The notes below the pieces were generated by a model, which worked only from the letters and a program-made list of their open reading frames with translations, did not search any database and was not told the DNA's origin. Positions 38,045 through 49,577 of a DNA stretch of 64,000 nt are shown one piece after another (within the stretch, counting starts at the first letter, position 1; each line of letters starts with the position of its first letter). The translations under genes were made by a program, and so were the position numbers. The stretch comes from Eutrophomonas brisbanensis. GTDB taxonomy: Bacteria > Pseudomonadota > Gammaproteobacteria > Burkholderiales > Eutrophovitaceae. The stretch spans positions 62,001-126,000 of the forward strand of contig JAYQIQ010000001.1 in the NCBI GenBank assembly GCA_038141705.1. The letters run 5' to 3'.

Positions 38045-40131
38045 CTAAAGGCGCCTAACACTAAGAACCCCCTCGAGCGCGCTAATTACCTTAATAGCTC
38101 GATCTAAAAATTCCAATGAATCTACCTCGATAGTAACTTTTGAAACTAATCGCTTGCTACCGACGCTCGACGAATACTGAACGATCCGAATCTTTTCATG
38201 ACCAAGCGCATCGAGAACTCTTCGGGTACTAGCTTTATCCCCCTCAGAAAAAATCTCTAAATCAGCCTCGTAACTTATGCGCCCCAACACCTTGGGCCAA
38301 GCTACATCGACTATTCGTTCAGTTTTTAAAGTCTCTAGGTTTGGGCAATTTGCCCGATGAACCATCACCCCCTACCACGACTTACATAACCGAAGATAGC
38401 TTCATACGGTATCGGTTTACAGCACCTCGCAACTTTAGTTAGCAATTGATCAACCCCTACTACCAACACTTCAGGCCCAACTGCCGGTTTCGCCGAACTC
38501 ATCGCGGGCACAAAATTCTTGTCCGGTGACTCATCCCGAACTAAAGATCGCAGATCACTTAACGTCACATCACCCCTGTGAACCTGCAAGAAAAGATCGT
38601 CCGAGCTAGAGAAATTAAGCCCCTCAACAATACGAGCTATGGTTGGGGCATCAGACCCCATTTTGTGTAGCAAACGGTCGAGTTCTGTCCGACCATGAGA
38701 AATGGACTCGTCTCTGTCCTGCGCGCTGAACCAACTCCGTATTTTCGATCGCGCCCTGCTACTGCGAATAAAACCGAGCTCAGGATTGATCCAATCTCTT
38801 GAGGGCCCACCATCTTTCGAAGTAACGATCTCTAACAAATCGCCATTTTTCAAAGCGGTATCCAATGGGCGAAGTTTTCCGTTAATCTTTGCTCCACGAC
38901 AACGATGGCCCAGCTCAGTATGCAACGCGTATGCAAAATCAATCGCCGTCGATCCGCCAGGCAAGTCCACAACGCGTCCCTGAGGCGTTAAGCAATAAAT
39001 CGTCGCCTCTGCAAGCTCGTCCTTAAAATTCTCCTTGATTTGACCAAGGCTAGAAATCTCATCCTTCCAATCCAAAACCTGACGCAACCACGCAACTTTT
39101 GAGTCAAAGGCTTTGTCCTTCGAAGCGCCCTCCTTGTAGCGCCAGTGGGCTGCTACCCCAAGTTCCGCATGCTCATGCATAGCCTTAGTTCTAATTTGGA
39201 CCTCGATAATTTTTTGATCGGGGCCAACGATAGCGGTATGCAAAGACTGATAGTCGTTATTTTTTGGCTTCGCAATGTAATCATCGAACTCACCAGGAAC
39301 TGGACTCCACCGCGCATGGACAATACCGAGCGCGCTGTAACAGTCGCTAACCTTATCAACAATGACTCGTACCGCTCGAATATCGGAGAGTTGCTCGAAG
39401 TAAGCGCCTTTCATACGAAGCTTTCTCCAGATGCTATAAATATGTTTTGGCCGACCAGTGACCTCCGACGATATCCCTCCGTCCCCCAAGGAGACTCGAA
39501 GACTTGTGACAAATTGGTCTAAATATTTCTCTCTTATCGGCCGTTTCTCATCAAGAAACTTCGCCACTTTTTTGTAAGAGTCTGGATCGGTAAAACGGAA
39601 GGCCAGATCTTCCATTTCCCACTTGATTTGCCAAATTCCTAGCCTGTTCGCTAATGGAGAAAAAAGCTCAAAAGTTTCATGCGCTAACTCCACTCTTCTA
39701 GCAACGTCATCGATGCGCGTTTGCTCCCTAAGAAGTTCGAGTTGATGGGCCAACTTCAACAACACAATTCGAATATCTTGCCCCATCGCCAGGAACATCT
39801 TGCGTACGGACTCCAATTGATCGGCACTTTTTCGAGTGTCGCCCGTTCGCTTTCTCAAATGCTGAATAGGCTCGAGTCTGTGAAAGCCATGGACAAGCGG
39901 CAAAACCCGAGAAACCTCATCAGATTCAACGAGCATGCCTTCTATGTTCGATTGATCGATGTCAAGAAAGTACGAGGCCGCGATCACCTCCTGATCAAGC
40001 ATTAACCGCTGGAGAGTTTCAGCTACACCTTTAACTCTCTCGGACAACAGAGCGCTGCGCTCAACAGCGCAGTTTTGAACCGCGTCGGCAAAGATATTTT
40101 TTGCACGCTCGACAAGATCCTGATTCGACAT
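38045..40131 (-). CDS. relA: GTP pyrophosphokinase RelA, frameshifted
   Basis: Ribosome-associated (p)ppGpp synthetase of the stringent response. The N-terminal HD hydrolase region is degenerate (AASYFLDIDQSNIEG in place of an active HD motif). The synthetase has EFDDYIAKPKNNDYQSLHTA, with the acidic EFDD typical of RelA rather than SpoT's basic RFKD. TGS follows (YCLTPQGRVVDLPGGSTAIDF), then the helical and zinc-finger regions (VARCCKPIP and HRANCPN) and the ACT domain. One missing G in the C5 run at 38368-38372 breaks the frame at GRG/VMVHRANCPN. Corrected length is 695 residues. Confidence 0.93.
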
Positions 40132-40169
40132 AAGACACTCTTGAATTTGTCCTCTAGCGGACTTCTAAC

Positions 40170-40867
40170 TCATACGGGCATTAAATGCCCATCATCAAGC
40201 TTGAAACACCTCTGCATTTCACTTGCCAACTCCAAGTCATGCGTAACCAAAACAATACTAGTTTTTAAATCTTCGTTTAGCTCTTTGACAAGTTCCATAA
40301 ACTGTCTTGCAGAATATTTATCCAAATTTCCAGTTGGTTCGTCAGCAAGAAGGATTGATGGTTGATTGACTAATGCCCTGGCGATCGCGACTCTTTGCCT
40401 CTCCCCACCAGATAACTCGGAGGGCAAATGAGATATTCGATTTTGGAGCCCGACTCTTTCCAACATGCGTTCAGCAAGAACCTCGCGATCTCCAACTACC
40501 TCGGGATTAAGCATAAGGGGCATCATTACGTTTTCTAACGCGGTAAACTCCATCAAAAGGTGGTGGAATTGATACACGAATCCAACTTTTTTATTCCTCA
40601 GTTTGGTCCGCGCATTTTCTGTCAGTTCGTTGTAGCGCAAATCCGCTATCACAACCTCGCCACTCGTAGGATCATCTAATCCCCAAGTATATGCAACAAA
40701 GTACTCTTTCCAGAACCAGAGGCGCCTAAAATCGAAACTGATTCTCCATTTCCCACACTAAGGTCGACACCCTTCAGCACTCGTATGGGTTTAGCGTCGT
40801 CGAGAACAAAATCCTTAGTAACTTGGGAACAAGCTAATACGGTTGAAGAAGACGTCATATCACTCAT
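40170..40867 (-). CDS. lolD: lipoprotein-releasing ABC transporter ATPase LolD, frameshifted
   Basis: ATPase that powers extraction of lipoproteins from the inner membrane to LolA. Walker A is GASGSGKSTLLH (about residues 46-57). The frame then breaks in the C4 run at 40681-40684; adding one G reads HILGGLDDPTSGEVVI. After it come the Q-loop VGFVYQFHHLL, which includes the LolD-characteristic YQFHHLL motif, the ABC signature LSGGERQRVAIARAL, and Walker B ILLADEPTGNLD. Corrected length is 232 residues, the same as E. coli LolD. It overlaps the end of lolC. Confidence 0.93.
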
Positions 40868-42119
40868 ACCTCAACGCATCAGTTGGCTTTACTCGCGAAG
40901 CCTTAACGCTCGGATAGATGGTCGCTAGAATCGTCAAGGCGAAAGAAACCACGCAAATAGAAATGACATCTGAGGGGTCAACCTCGGATGGAATTTCCGC
41001 AATGTAATAGACATCTTTCGCGAGGAACTGCGTGCCAAAAAAGGACTCAATCGCCGGGACGATAACGTCAATATTCATTGATACTAACAATCCTAGAGCG
41101 AGTCCCAATATCGTCCCAATTACACCAATGATTGCTCCTTGTGAAATGAATATTCGCAATATTTGCCCTTGCGTAGCACCAAGCGTGCGGAGTATCGCGA
41201 TATCTGCCCGCTTGTCGGTTACCACCATCACTAGTGTTGAAACAATATTGAAAGCCGCAACCGCAACAATTAAGAGCAAAATGATAAACATCACCCTCTT
41301 CTCAATTTGTATTGCCCTGAAAAAAGTCGCATGACTTCTTGTCCAGTCTGTAGCAAATACATTGTCCGGTAGTTCAGCGTTCAACCGGCTTGTTAATTCG
41401 GGTGCCGCATCGATATCAGAGAGTTTCAGCCGGACACCAGTCACCTCCCCAGGCGTCATCCGAAACAGCTTTTGAGAATCCTCGATATTAATTAACGCTA
41501 AAGCCGAGTCGTATTGGTAGTTTTTCATTTCAAAAACACCAGAAACCGTGAATTGTTTGAGACGCGGCATTACCCCCGCTGGCGTTACCTGTCCCTGCGG
41601 AGTTATCAATAACACTTTCTCGCCGACCGCAACCCCAAGGGATCGAGCAAGATCCACACCAAGGATTACACGAAAGCTACCAGCTCTCAGACTTTCAAAT
41701 TCACCGGCAACCATATTGCGAGATAAATCAGAGACAGTTATTTCATCATCTGGGCTGACACCCCTGATCATCGCCCCATGCACGGTTGGCCCTCTACTAA
41801 ACAAAGCCTCACCTGAAACAAATGGCGCGACACCTTCTATCTTGACGGGTGAATCAACATCAGCAATTCGTTCTCGGAGAGTTTCCCAATTTCCAAGTTT
41901 TCCAGATGAGCCGACAATTTGAACATGGGACACAACCCCTAGTATGGTTGCCCTCAGCTCCCGCTGAAACCCGTTCATCACAGACAAAACTACGATCAAC
42001 GCAGCGACTCCGAGCATAATCCCTAAAATCGAGCTAACCGATATAAAAGAGATAAATCCACTCTTGCGTTTTCTGCGGGTATACCGGAGGCTTATGAATA
42101 GTTCTATGGGTTTAAACAT
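40860..42119 (-). CDS. lolC: lipoprotein-releasing system permease LolC/LolE
   Basis: FtsX-fold permease of the LolCDE complex. 419 residues. The N-terminal helix (SGFISFISVSSILGIMLGVA, near residue 25) and three C-terminal helices (about 270-300, 315-350, 385-405) flank the periplasmic domain, a 1+3 topology. It starts FKPIELFISLRYTRRKRKSG, which is diagnostic for the family. Only one permease gene is seen, so LolC and LolE cannot be told apart; a single homodimerising LolF form is also possible. Confidence 0.92.
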   Translation of the reverse strand: MFKPIELFISLRYTRRKRKSGFISFISVSSILGIMLGVAALIVVLSVMNGFQRELRATILGVVSHVQIVGSSGKLGNWETLRERIADVDSPVKIEGVAPFVSGEALFSRGPTVHGAMIRGVSPDDEITVSDLSRNMVAGEFESLRAGSFRVILGVDLARSLGVAVGEKVLLITPQGQVTPAGVMPRLKQFTVSGVFEMKNYQYDSALALINIEDSQKLFRMTPGEVTGVRLKLSDIDAAPELTSRLNAELPDNVFATDWTRSHATFFRAIQIEKRVMFIILLLIVAVAAFNIVSTLVMVVTDKRADIAILRTLGATQGQILRIFISQGAIIGVIGTILGLALGLLVSMNIDVIVPAIESFFGTQFLAKDVYYIAEIPSEVDPSDVISICVVSFALTILATIYPSVKASRVKPTDALRYE

Positions 42120-42218
42120 GTTTTTGATGTTAACGTTTAAGTGCCGATTATACTATCGCAACATTAGATAGCCTCCAGTTAAAACGAGGCACTGAAAGAC
42201 AAAACAGGAAAACAAACA

Positions 42219-43175
42219 TTGCCGCGAGTCACCCTTTTTATAAAATTCCTAGAATCTATGGGAAGCGACGCGAGCTTTCACCACCCCGCGCTCAATAAAC
42301 TTCTCTCCCGAGCCAACATCAAAGCTCGGTCCGATACATCGCTACTCGAGCTATACCTAAATTTCAATCAAACTGGAGAACAGCTTGGTGCAGCGCCTAT
42401 ACTGGCCAAATCCGAAGGAATACCGATCGACGGAAAAAACTGGATCGTTGCGCAATTAATCCAACAACATGCCGGAATGAATGATGTTTTTACAACTCCG
42501 GCGGTCTTCAGCCCGGAACATGAAGATCTTTATGCGGAATATGGAAACATTTTGGGCCATACGACGGGATGTGAAGACATTTATCGATTGAAAACGCATC
42601 CCACTATTTTTCTGTTGTCTTATTCAGCCAAACAAAACTTTAAAACAATACCCTTAGAACGGGCTAAACATTCCCCAATGAGCGCCTCTTTACCAACAGG
42701 CAACGGCGCAAATTTATGGATATCAAAGGCGAATGAATTTCAAATGGCTGCCAATCTTTTACTTGGGAACTCGAGCGCTTCGACTACAACACCAAACGGC
42801 GTATGGTTTTGGGGTGAAGGAACACCTCCTCAAGGCAAAAATACAAACATCTCGGTCAATTTCGAATCTGCGATCCTTCAAACATTAGCAAAAGGTATGG
42901 GTAATACGTTTGCTTCGGAAGGAGGCATATCAAACAAAACTGAGTTAACAATTATTGAGCGAACAATAAAAGCACCCGATGATCTTTTTGCTGTTACCAC
43001 GTTAATGGAATCGCTCACAAAAAAAATCAAGCAATTAAAACTCTCCCGTCTTGATATATTTGTTGAGGTTGGACCAAGAATATTTGAGGTCAGTGTAAAT
43101 TTTGTAAACCTACTCAAGATTTGGAGACCTCGGGCTAATGCTAATGCGCTGTTTTTCAACGAGTCAGCTACTTAA
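42219..43175 (+). CDS. RpfE-like/COG4255 protein upstream of recJ
   Basis: 318 residues from TTG 42219. It matches the uncharacterised family that sits upstream of recJ in many gamma- and betaproteobacteria and is called RpfE in Xanthomonas. Recognisable phrases are LPTGNGANLWISKANEFQM and GVWFWGEGTPP; the N-terminal LNKLLSRANIK segment is also typical. The Gly/Trp-rich core recalls cofactor-independent phosphoglycerate mutases, but no catalytic residues can be assigned. It ends directly at the recJ ATG (no gap), so the two are coupled. The role is unknown. Confidence 0.7.
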   Translation: MPRVTLFIKFLESMGSDASFHHPALNKLLSRANIKARSDTSLLELYLNFNQTGEQLGAAPILAKSEGIPIDGKNWIVAQLIQQHAGMNDVFTTPAVFSPEHEDLYAEYGNILGHTTGCEDIYRLKTHPTIFLLSYSAKQNFKTIPLERAKHSPMSASLPTGNGANLWISKANEFQMAANLLLGNSSASTTTPNGVWFWGEGTPPQGKNTNISVNFESAILQTLAKGMGNTFASEGGISNKTELTIIERTIKAPDDLFAVTTLMESLTKKIKQLKLSRLDIFVEVGPRIFEVSVNFVNLLKIWRPRANANALFFNESAT

Positions 43176-44861
43176 ATGATTAAGGAGCGCACTTATCTTC
43201 AATCACACTACAAGACTCTCATCGATGAGGGAATAGATCCAGTATTAGCGAGAATCTTGGCATCTCGTGGCATCTCAAGCGCAAGAGCGCATGAGATGAC
43301 ACTTGCGAATCTCTTACCCATCGACGACTTAATGCATTGTGGGCCAGCGGCAAAAGTAATTCTTGATGCGATAACTTCAAAATCAAAAATATGCATTGTC
43401 GCGGACTATGACGCAGACGGGGCTACGGCATGCGCGCTTGGGATATCAGTTTTACGTAAGCTAGGCGCTGATGTGTCTTATTTTGTTCCAGATCGACAAA
43501 AACATGGCTATGGGTTGACGCCAGAGATTTCGCGCTTAGTAAGCCGAATGGACACCAAACTTTTAATCACGGTCGATAATGGTATAGCCAGCGTCTCAGG
43601 AGTCGATACAGCAAAAGAACTTGGCATGACCGTCTTGATAACCGATCACCACCTCCCAGCGGAAAAATTACCAAAAGCAGACTGCATTGTTAACCCCAAC
43701 CAACCAAATGACGCATTCCAGAGCAAAAATTTAGCTGGTGTTGGAGTGATGTTCTACGTCTTGATTGCCTTGCGCCAACTGATGATTAATCGAAATCTAA
43801 TTAGCAATGCCTCAGCTTTAAATTTGGCAGACTACCTTGACCTAGTGGCGCTAGGAACAGTTGCAGACGTCGTTCCACTTGACCAAAACAACAGAATCCT
43901 CGTATCCAACGGGTTACGCAGAATGCGTTTAGGAAAAACAAGGCCGGGAATTCGAGCTTTATTTTCGGTTGCAAATCGACAATTAAAAAACGCTCGAACT
44001 GGCGACTTGGGATTCTCAATCGGACCAAGACTGAATGCCGCAGGACGATTAGATGACATGAGAGTTGGAATCGAATGCCTCCTCGCTGACAACGAATTAC
44101 AAGCCCAACAATTGGCGACTCAACTGGATAACCTAAATATCGAACGCCGGGAAATTGAGAAGGACATGACGGAACAGGCCCTCGATTCTGTAAGGTTAGA
44201 GAAACTCAACGAAGTCAACGGCGTGGTTATCTACGATGAGCGATGGCACCCGGGCGTCGTGGGAATATTGGCCTCAAGGATTAAAGACAAAATCAAAAAA
44301 CCCACTATCGCATTTGCCAATTCAGATCAAGAAACTATTAAGGGCTCAGGCAGGAGCACAAAGGGCATTCACCTGCGGGATACTCTAGACGAAATCACCA
44401 AAAAAGATCCAGATTTAATTATAAAGTTTGGCGGCCATGCAGCCGCAGCGGGATTAGAAATAGAAAAAAGTAAGCTTGATTACTTTTCCCGACAATTTGA
44501 TGACGTTGTGAGCAACGCATTACAAAATACCGATATGGACTCTGATGACTTTACAGATGGGGAACTCAGTGTCGATAAACTCACGACCGAATTCGCACAA
44601 TCGCTGTCCCACATCCCTTGGGGGCAATCCTTCCCAGAACCCACCTTTCAAAACGAATTCGAAGTCGTCTCTCAAAAACTATTGAAAGATGCACACTTAA
44701 AACTAATTCTCCGTTTCCCGAATACGGAAACAGAATTTGATGCGATTTACTTTAATCAACGTGAGTTTGCTAGAGACAGAATTAAATGTATTTATCGAGT
44801 CGACACAAATGACTTCTATAAACATCGCCCCTTGCAACTAATCGTTAACCAGTGGTTTTGA
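43176..44861 (+). CDS. recJ: single-stranded-DNA exonuclease RecJ
   Basis: 5'-3' ssDNA exonuclease for recombination and mismatch repair. 561 residues, near the usual 570-580. The DHH motifs are complete: I, IVADYDADGATACALG (near residue 72); II, LLITVDNGIAS; III, ITDHHLPAEKLP; IV, DLVALGTVADVVPL. The DHHA1 domain has KFGGHAAAAGLEIE (near 415) and an OB-fold tail follows. It is immediately downstream of the rpfE-like gene and upstream of prfB. Confidence 0.95.
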   Translation: MIKERTYLQSHYKTLIDEGIDPVLARILASRGISSARAHEMTLANLLPIDDLMHCGPAAKVILDAITSKSKICIVADYDADGATACALGISVLRKLGADVSYFVPDRQKHGYGLTPEISRLVSRMDTKLLITVDNGIASVSGVDTAKELGMTVLITDHHLPAEKLPKADCIVNPNQPNDAFQSKNLAGVGVMFYVLIALRQLMINRNLISNASALNLADYLDLVALGTVADVVPLDQNNRILVSNGLRRMRLGKTRPGIRALFSVANRQLKNARTGDLGFSIGPRLNAAGRLDDMRVGIECLLADNELQAQQLATQLDNLNIERREIEKDMTEQALDSVRLEKLNEVNGVVIYDERWHPGVVGILASRIKDKIKKPTIAFANSDQETIKGSGRSTKGIHLRDTLDEITKKDPDLIIKFGGHAAAAGLEIEKSKLDYFSRQFDDVVSNALQNTDMDSDDFTDGELSVDKLTTEFAQSLSHIPWGQSFPEPTFQNEFEVVSQKLLKDAHLKLILRFPNTETEFDAIYFNQREFARDRIKCIYRVDTNDFYKHRPLQLIVNQWF

Positions 44862-44950
44862 CCTATCAGCGTTACCGTAGCCTAAGCATGTAATTTCCTC
44901 TTCTTACGATAGAATACTGAAATTATTTATCAGAACAGTGATGCCAATCG

Positions 44951-46055
44951 ATGGAAGCCGAATATCTTAATGAAATTGAATCAAAATTAGTTGACCTCTC
45001 CGAAAGAGCGACACAGCTTCGGAGGTTTCTTTGACTTTGATGGAAAAGCTGATCGACTAGCTGAAGTCGATCGCCTAATAGAAGACCCAGACGTTTGGCA
45101 AGATCCCCAACGGGCCCAGGATCTCGGGAGAGAGAAAAAATCGCTGGAGAGTGTCGTTAATGTCCTAAATGGTGTTAGCACAGCATTAGAGGACTCAAAG
45201 GGCCTATTTGAGCTAGCAGTCGAGGAAAGCGACGAGGAAACACTGAACGCAGTCCGCACCGATGCAGAAAAGATTGAGACAAGTATCGCGGAGCTCGAAT
45301 TTCGTCGGATGTTTTCCAATCCGATGGACGCGAATAACTGCTTTGTTGATATCCAATCGGGCGCGGGCGGAACGGAGAGCCAAGACTGGGCAAATATGCT
45401 GCTTCGAATGTATCTTCGCTACGCTGAGCGCAAAAATTACCAAATTGAGTTGTTGGAAGAGTCGTACGGTGAGGTCGCTGGAATTAAAAGTGCAGTATTT
45501 AAACTATCAGGAGAGTATGCCTACGGTACCCTTCGCACAGAAACTGGAATCCATCGACTTGTTCGCAAATCTCCCTTTGACTCAAATGCCAGACGCCATA
45601 CCTCTTTCGCAAGTGTTTTTGTGTACCCAGAGGTTGATGACTCGATCGAAGTCGATATAAACCCTGCGGATTTACGAATAGATACGTACCGCGCGAGCGG
45701 CGCGGGTGGCCAGCACGTCAACAGAACAGATTCTGCCGTTAGGATTACCCACGTACCAACGGGCGTTGTCGTGCAATGCCAGAACGATCGCTCTCAGCAC
45801 AAAAACAAAGCTGAAGCAATGGCAATGCTGAAATCTCGTTTGTATGAACTTGAGCTCAGAAAGCGACAAAGCGAACAGCAAAAACTTGAAGATTCAAAAT
45901 CGGATATTGGATGGGGACACCAAATCAGATCCTACGTCCTTGACCAATCTCGCATTAAGGACTTACGAACAGACATTGAGACAGGAAACACTCAAGCCGT
46001 ACTAGACGGTGACCTTGATCAATTTATTGAGGCAAGTTTAAAAGCCGGCATATAA
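44951..46055 (+). CDS. prfB: peptide chain release factor 2 with programmed +1 frameshift
   Basis: RF2 terminates at UAA and UGA. The ATG at 44951 begins MEAEYLNEIESKLVDLSERA. After CGG AGG TTT CTT comes TGA C (45029-45035), the universal RF2 autoregulatory shift site with an upstream SD-like GGAGG. A +1 shift continues RFLDFDGKADRLAE into the main frame. The body has the tripeptide-anticodon region and the catalytic GGQ in ASGAGGQHVNRTDSAVR. Final length is about 367 residues. Unlike the other breaks in this window, this one is a real recoding signal. Confidence 0.97.
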
Positions 46056-46078
46056 CCATTCGAAACATTGGAAAAAAG

Positions 46079-47582
46079 ATGAGTGAAGAAAACAAAGAAC
46101 AAATCGTTGACACCAACCAAATCATCGAAGAGCGTCGGCGCAAACTGGCGGCTCTTCGCGAAAAAGGAAATCCGTTCGCGAACGATTTCCGTCGAGAGAA
46201 CTTAGCCGGGCAAATAATTGCCGATCACAATGAGAAGTCAAAAGAAGATCTCGAGTCATCTTCCATTAAAGTTACGGTGGCAGGCAGAATGGTGCTCAAA
46301 CGAGTGATGGGAAAAGCAAGCTTTGCGACCATACAAGACATGTCTGACCGTATACAGCTCTACCTCAACAATGAGGGTGTTGGAGAAGATATTCATGCAG
46401 ATTTTAAGCATTGGGACCTGGGTGACATTGTTGGAGCTGAAGGGACTCTATTTAAAACAAAAACCGGTGAACTAAGTATCCGTGTTAGTGCGATTCGGCT
46501 TCTAACAACGTCGCTCCGCCCCCTGCCCGAAAAATTTCATGGATTGGTAGATCAAGAACAAAGATACCGGCAACGATATGTCGACTTGATCGTCACCCCA
46601 GAATCGAAGAAAAATTTCCAAATTCGATCTAAAGCCATACAAACAATACGTTCCTTTTTAGTTGATCGCGGATATCTAGAAGTAGAAACGCCGATGATGC
46701 AATCAATTCCAGGTGGAGCATCTGCCCGACCCTTTATTACTCATCACAATGCGCTTGATATGGAGCTCTACTTACGAATTGCGCCAGAGCTATATCTCAA
46801 ACGACTAGTGGTGGGCGGATTCGAGAAAGTTTTCGAAATCAATCGAAACTTCCGGAATGAAGGAATTTCGACAAGGCATAACCCAGAATTTACGATGCTC
46901 GAGTTTTATGAGTCTTATCAAGACTACAACTACTTGATGGCCCTCACGGAGGACATGCTCAGGCACACTGCATCTGCGTGCCTTGGAACTACGAAGTTGC
47001 CGTATCAAGGACAGATAATTGATTTTTCCGAACCCTTTGATCGTTTGACAATGGAAGAAGCAATTAAAAAACATAATTCGGATTACGCCACCCAGAATCT
47101 TAACGATGAGCAATATTTGAGAGAAGAGCTCAAGAAATTAGGTGTAGAAGTTTTTTCCACAGATGAAATTGGCGTTCTCCAACTAAAGCTTTTCGAACAA
47201 ACGACAGAAGAAAAGCTTTGGCAACCCACGTTCATTGTCGTCTCATCCGGTAGATGTCTCCCCACTGGCGAGACAAAATGACAAAGACCCAAGTAAAACA
47301 GATCGATTTGAATTGTTCATAGCAGGTCGAGAAATAGCAAACGGATTTTCTGAATTAAATGATCCTGAGGACCAAGCTGAGCGCTTCAAAAAACAGGCCG
47401 AAGCGAAATCTAGCGGCGATGAAGAGGCCATGTTCTACGATGCTGACTATATAAGAGCGCTTGAGTTTGGGCTCCCTCCCACAGCTGGCGAGGGTATTGG
47501 TATAGACCGACTGGTCATGCTTTTAACAGACAGCTCGACGATTCGAGACGTTATTTTATTTCCCCAGATGAGACCTGAATAA
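46079..47582 (+). CDS. lysS: lysyl-tRNA synthetase (class II), frameshifted
   Basis: N-terminal OB anticodon domain (VTVAGRMVLKRVMGKASFATI, near 65), then class II motif 1 (FLVDRGYLEVETPMMQ), motif 2 (FRNEGISTRHNPEFTMLE) and motif 3 (GIGIDRLVMLLTD). One extra base at about 47238-47245 in a GTCGTCTC context, not a homopolymer, breaks the frame. Removing it reads PTFIVSHPVDVSPLARQND as in other LysS, giving 500 residues. It lies 23 bases after prfB; prfB-lysS is a conserved pair. The next gene starts 3 bases after its stop. Confidence 0.93.
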
Positions 47583-47585
47583 AAG

Positions 47586-49546
47586 ATGCGAAAAACACCA
47601 ACTATTCTTTGGAAGCCATCGAGAAAAAGAATCGCTGAGGCTAACGTTACAAAATTTATTCAAAGTCTTAATCGGGATAAAAATCTTTCATTAAAAAATT
47701 CTAAAGATTTATACACTTGGTCAATCCAAGAACCCGAATCCTTCTGGAATATGTTTGGCAGTTTAACGGTGTAATTGCGTCGGAAAAAGGAACAAAAACG
47801 TTAACTTATGCAGACAATATGATTAACGCTCGCTGGTTCTCAGAGGCGCGACTTAATTTTGCAGAAAACCTACTTAAACGAAAAGATGACCACGAGGCGC
47901 TAGTATTTCAAGGAGAAAACCGGGTCCATTGGCGACTGAGTTACGCTCAACTTTATGACGCAGTCTCAATCGCTGCGCAAGCATTAAAAAATCAAGGCAT
48001 AAAAAAGGCGATCGGGTGGCTGCCTTTATGCCAAACCTACCCGACACAATAATATTCATGTTGGCGACTGCGAGTATTGGGGCGATATGGTCGTCTTGTT
48101 CACCTGACTTTGGCACCCAGGGGGTACTAGACAGATTCAGCCAGATTTCGCCGAAAATTCTCATTGCAGTCGAGGGGTACTTCTACAATGGGAAGCAACT
48201 GGACACACTACACAAAGTCGCGGAAATTGCTCAAGAATTACCTTCGTTGAGAAAGGTGGTTATCGTCTCCTATACGCGCAACAAACCTGATATTAAGAAA
48301 ATAAAAAATGGCATTCATCTAGACAACTTCGTATCGGACTTTTCGCCGAAAACAATAAACTTTCGCCAACTTGCATTCGATCACCCTCTTTTCATACTGT
48401 TCTCGTCCGGGACAACTGGAGTCCCAAAATGTATCGTGCATGGCGCTGGAGGAACACTTCTACAACATTTAAAGGAGCACTCGCTTCACACCGACTTGAA
48501 ATCAACTGACCGATTCTTCTACTTCACAACTTGCGGCTGGATGATGTGGAATTGGTTAGTGAGCGGATTGGCATCTGGAGCAACTCTAGTGCTATACGAC
48601 GGATCTCCCACTTACCCCCTCTCCCGATTCACTTTTCGACTTAGCAGAAAAAGAGAAGATCTCGATTTTCGGAACATCAGCGAAGTTCATTGATGCCGTA
48701 GCGAAGTCTGGAGTTAAACCAATAGAAAAATATAGATTACAGAACCTAAAAACAATCACATCAACAGGCTCCCCGCTCTCGCCTGAAGGGTTTGAATTTG
48801 TTTATAAACATATTAAAAAAGATGTACTGCTATCTTCGATTTCCGGAGGAACCGACATCGTGTCATGTTTCGTTTTGGGAGATCCCACGCTACCAGTATA
48901 CCGAGGCGAGATTCAACGCTTGGGTTTCGGTTTGAAGGTGGAGGTGTTTAACGATATTGGTAAGCCAGTTATCAAGGAAAAAGGGGAATTAGTTTGTACG
49001 TACCCCTTCCCATCAATGCCTGTCAAATTTTGGAATGACAGAGGAAATAAAAAATACACCGCGGCATATTTTTCAAAATTCAAAAATGTGTGGTGTCATG
49101 GCGACTTCATGGAAGTTACCGAACGAGGCACGGCAATTATTTACGGTAGATCTGATGCGACTCTTAATCCAGGTGGAGTACGAATTGGAACTGCAGAAAT
49201 TTACCGACAAGTTGAAAAGCTTGAATGGGTTCTTGAAAGCATCATTGTCGGCCAAGAGTGGGAAGGAGATACGCGGTTAGTCTTGTTTGTAAAAATTCGA
49301 GATTGCCTTGAATTATCCCAAGACCGCGTCACCGAAATTAAACAAGCAATCAGAACAAACACTACCCCGCGGCACGTACCGGCGAAAGTACTCTCAGTCA
49401 CTGACATCCCTCGGACAAAAAGCGGAAAGATAGTGGAGCTCGCGGTACGGGACACCATACACGGAAGGGTTATTAAGAATCTGGAGGCACTGGCAAATCC
49501 GGAGGCGATCGAGCACTTCAAAAATAGAGCGGAACTTATGACTTAA
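47586..49546 (+). CDS. aacS: acetoacetyl-CoA synthetase, three frameshifts
   Basis: Adenylate-forming ligase that activates acetoacetate, for example from PHB breakdown, to acetoacetyl-CoA. Visible: ACS-N-type start (LYTWSIQEPESFWN), MARWFSEARLNFAEN-like phrase (here INARWFSEARLNFAENLL), ATP loop FSSGTTGVPKCIVHG (near residue 279), GGTDIVSCF, WCHGDFMEVTERG and C-terminal RTKSGKIVE. Breaks: one G missing near 47752 (restores FWNMVWQFNGVI), one A missing in the A6 at 48001-48006 (restores IKKGDRVAAFMPNLP), one C extra in the C5 at 48615-48619 (restores PSPDSLFDLAEKE). Corrected length is 653 residues. The class fits the PHB genes 4 kb away. Confidence 0.88.
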
Positions 49547-49577
49547 CCCAGATCACCTTAGTCACCAAGTCGACGAT

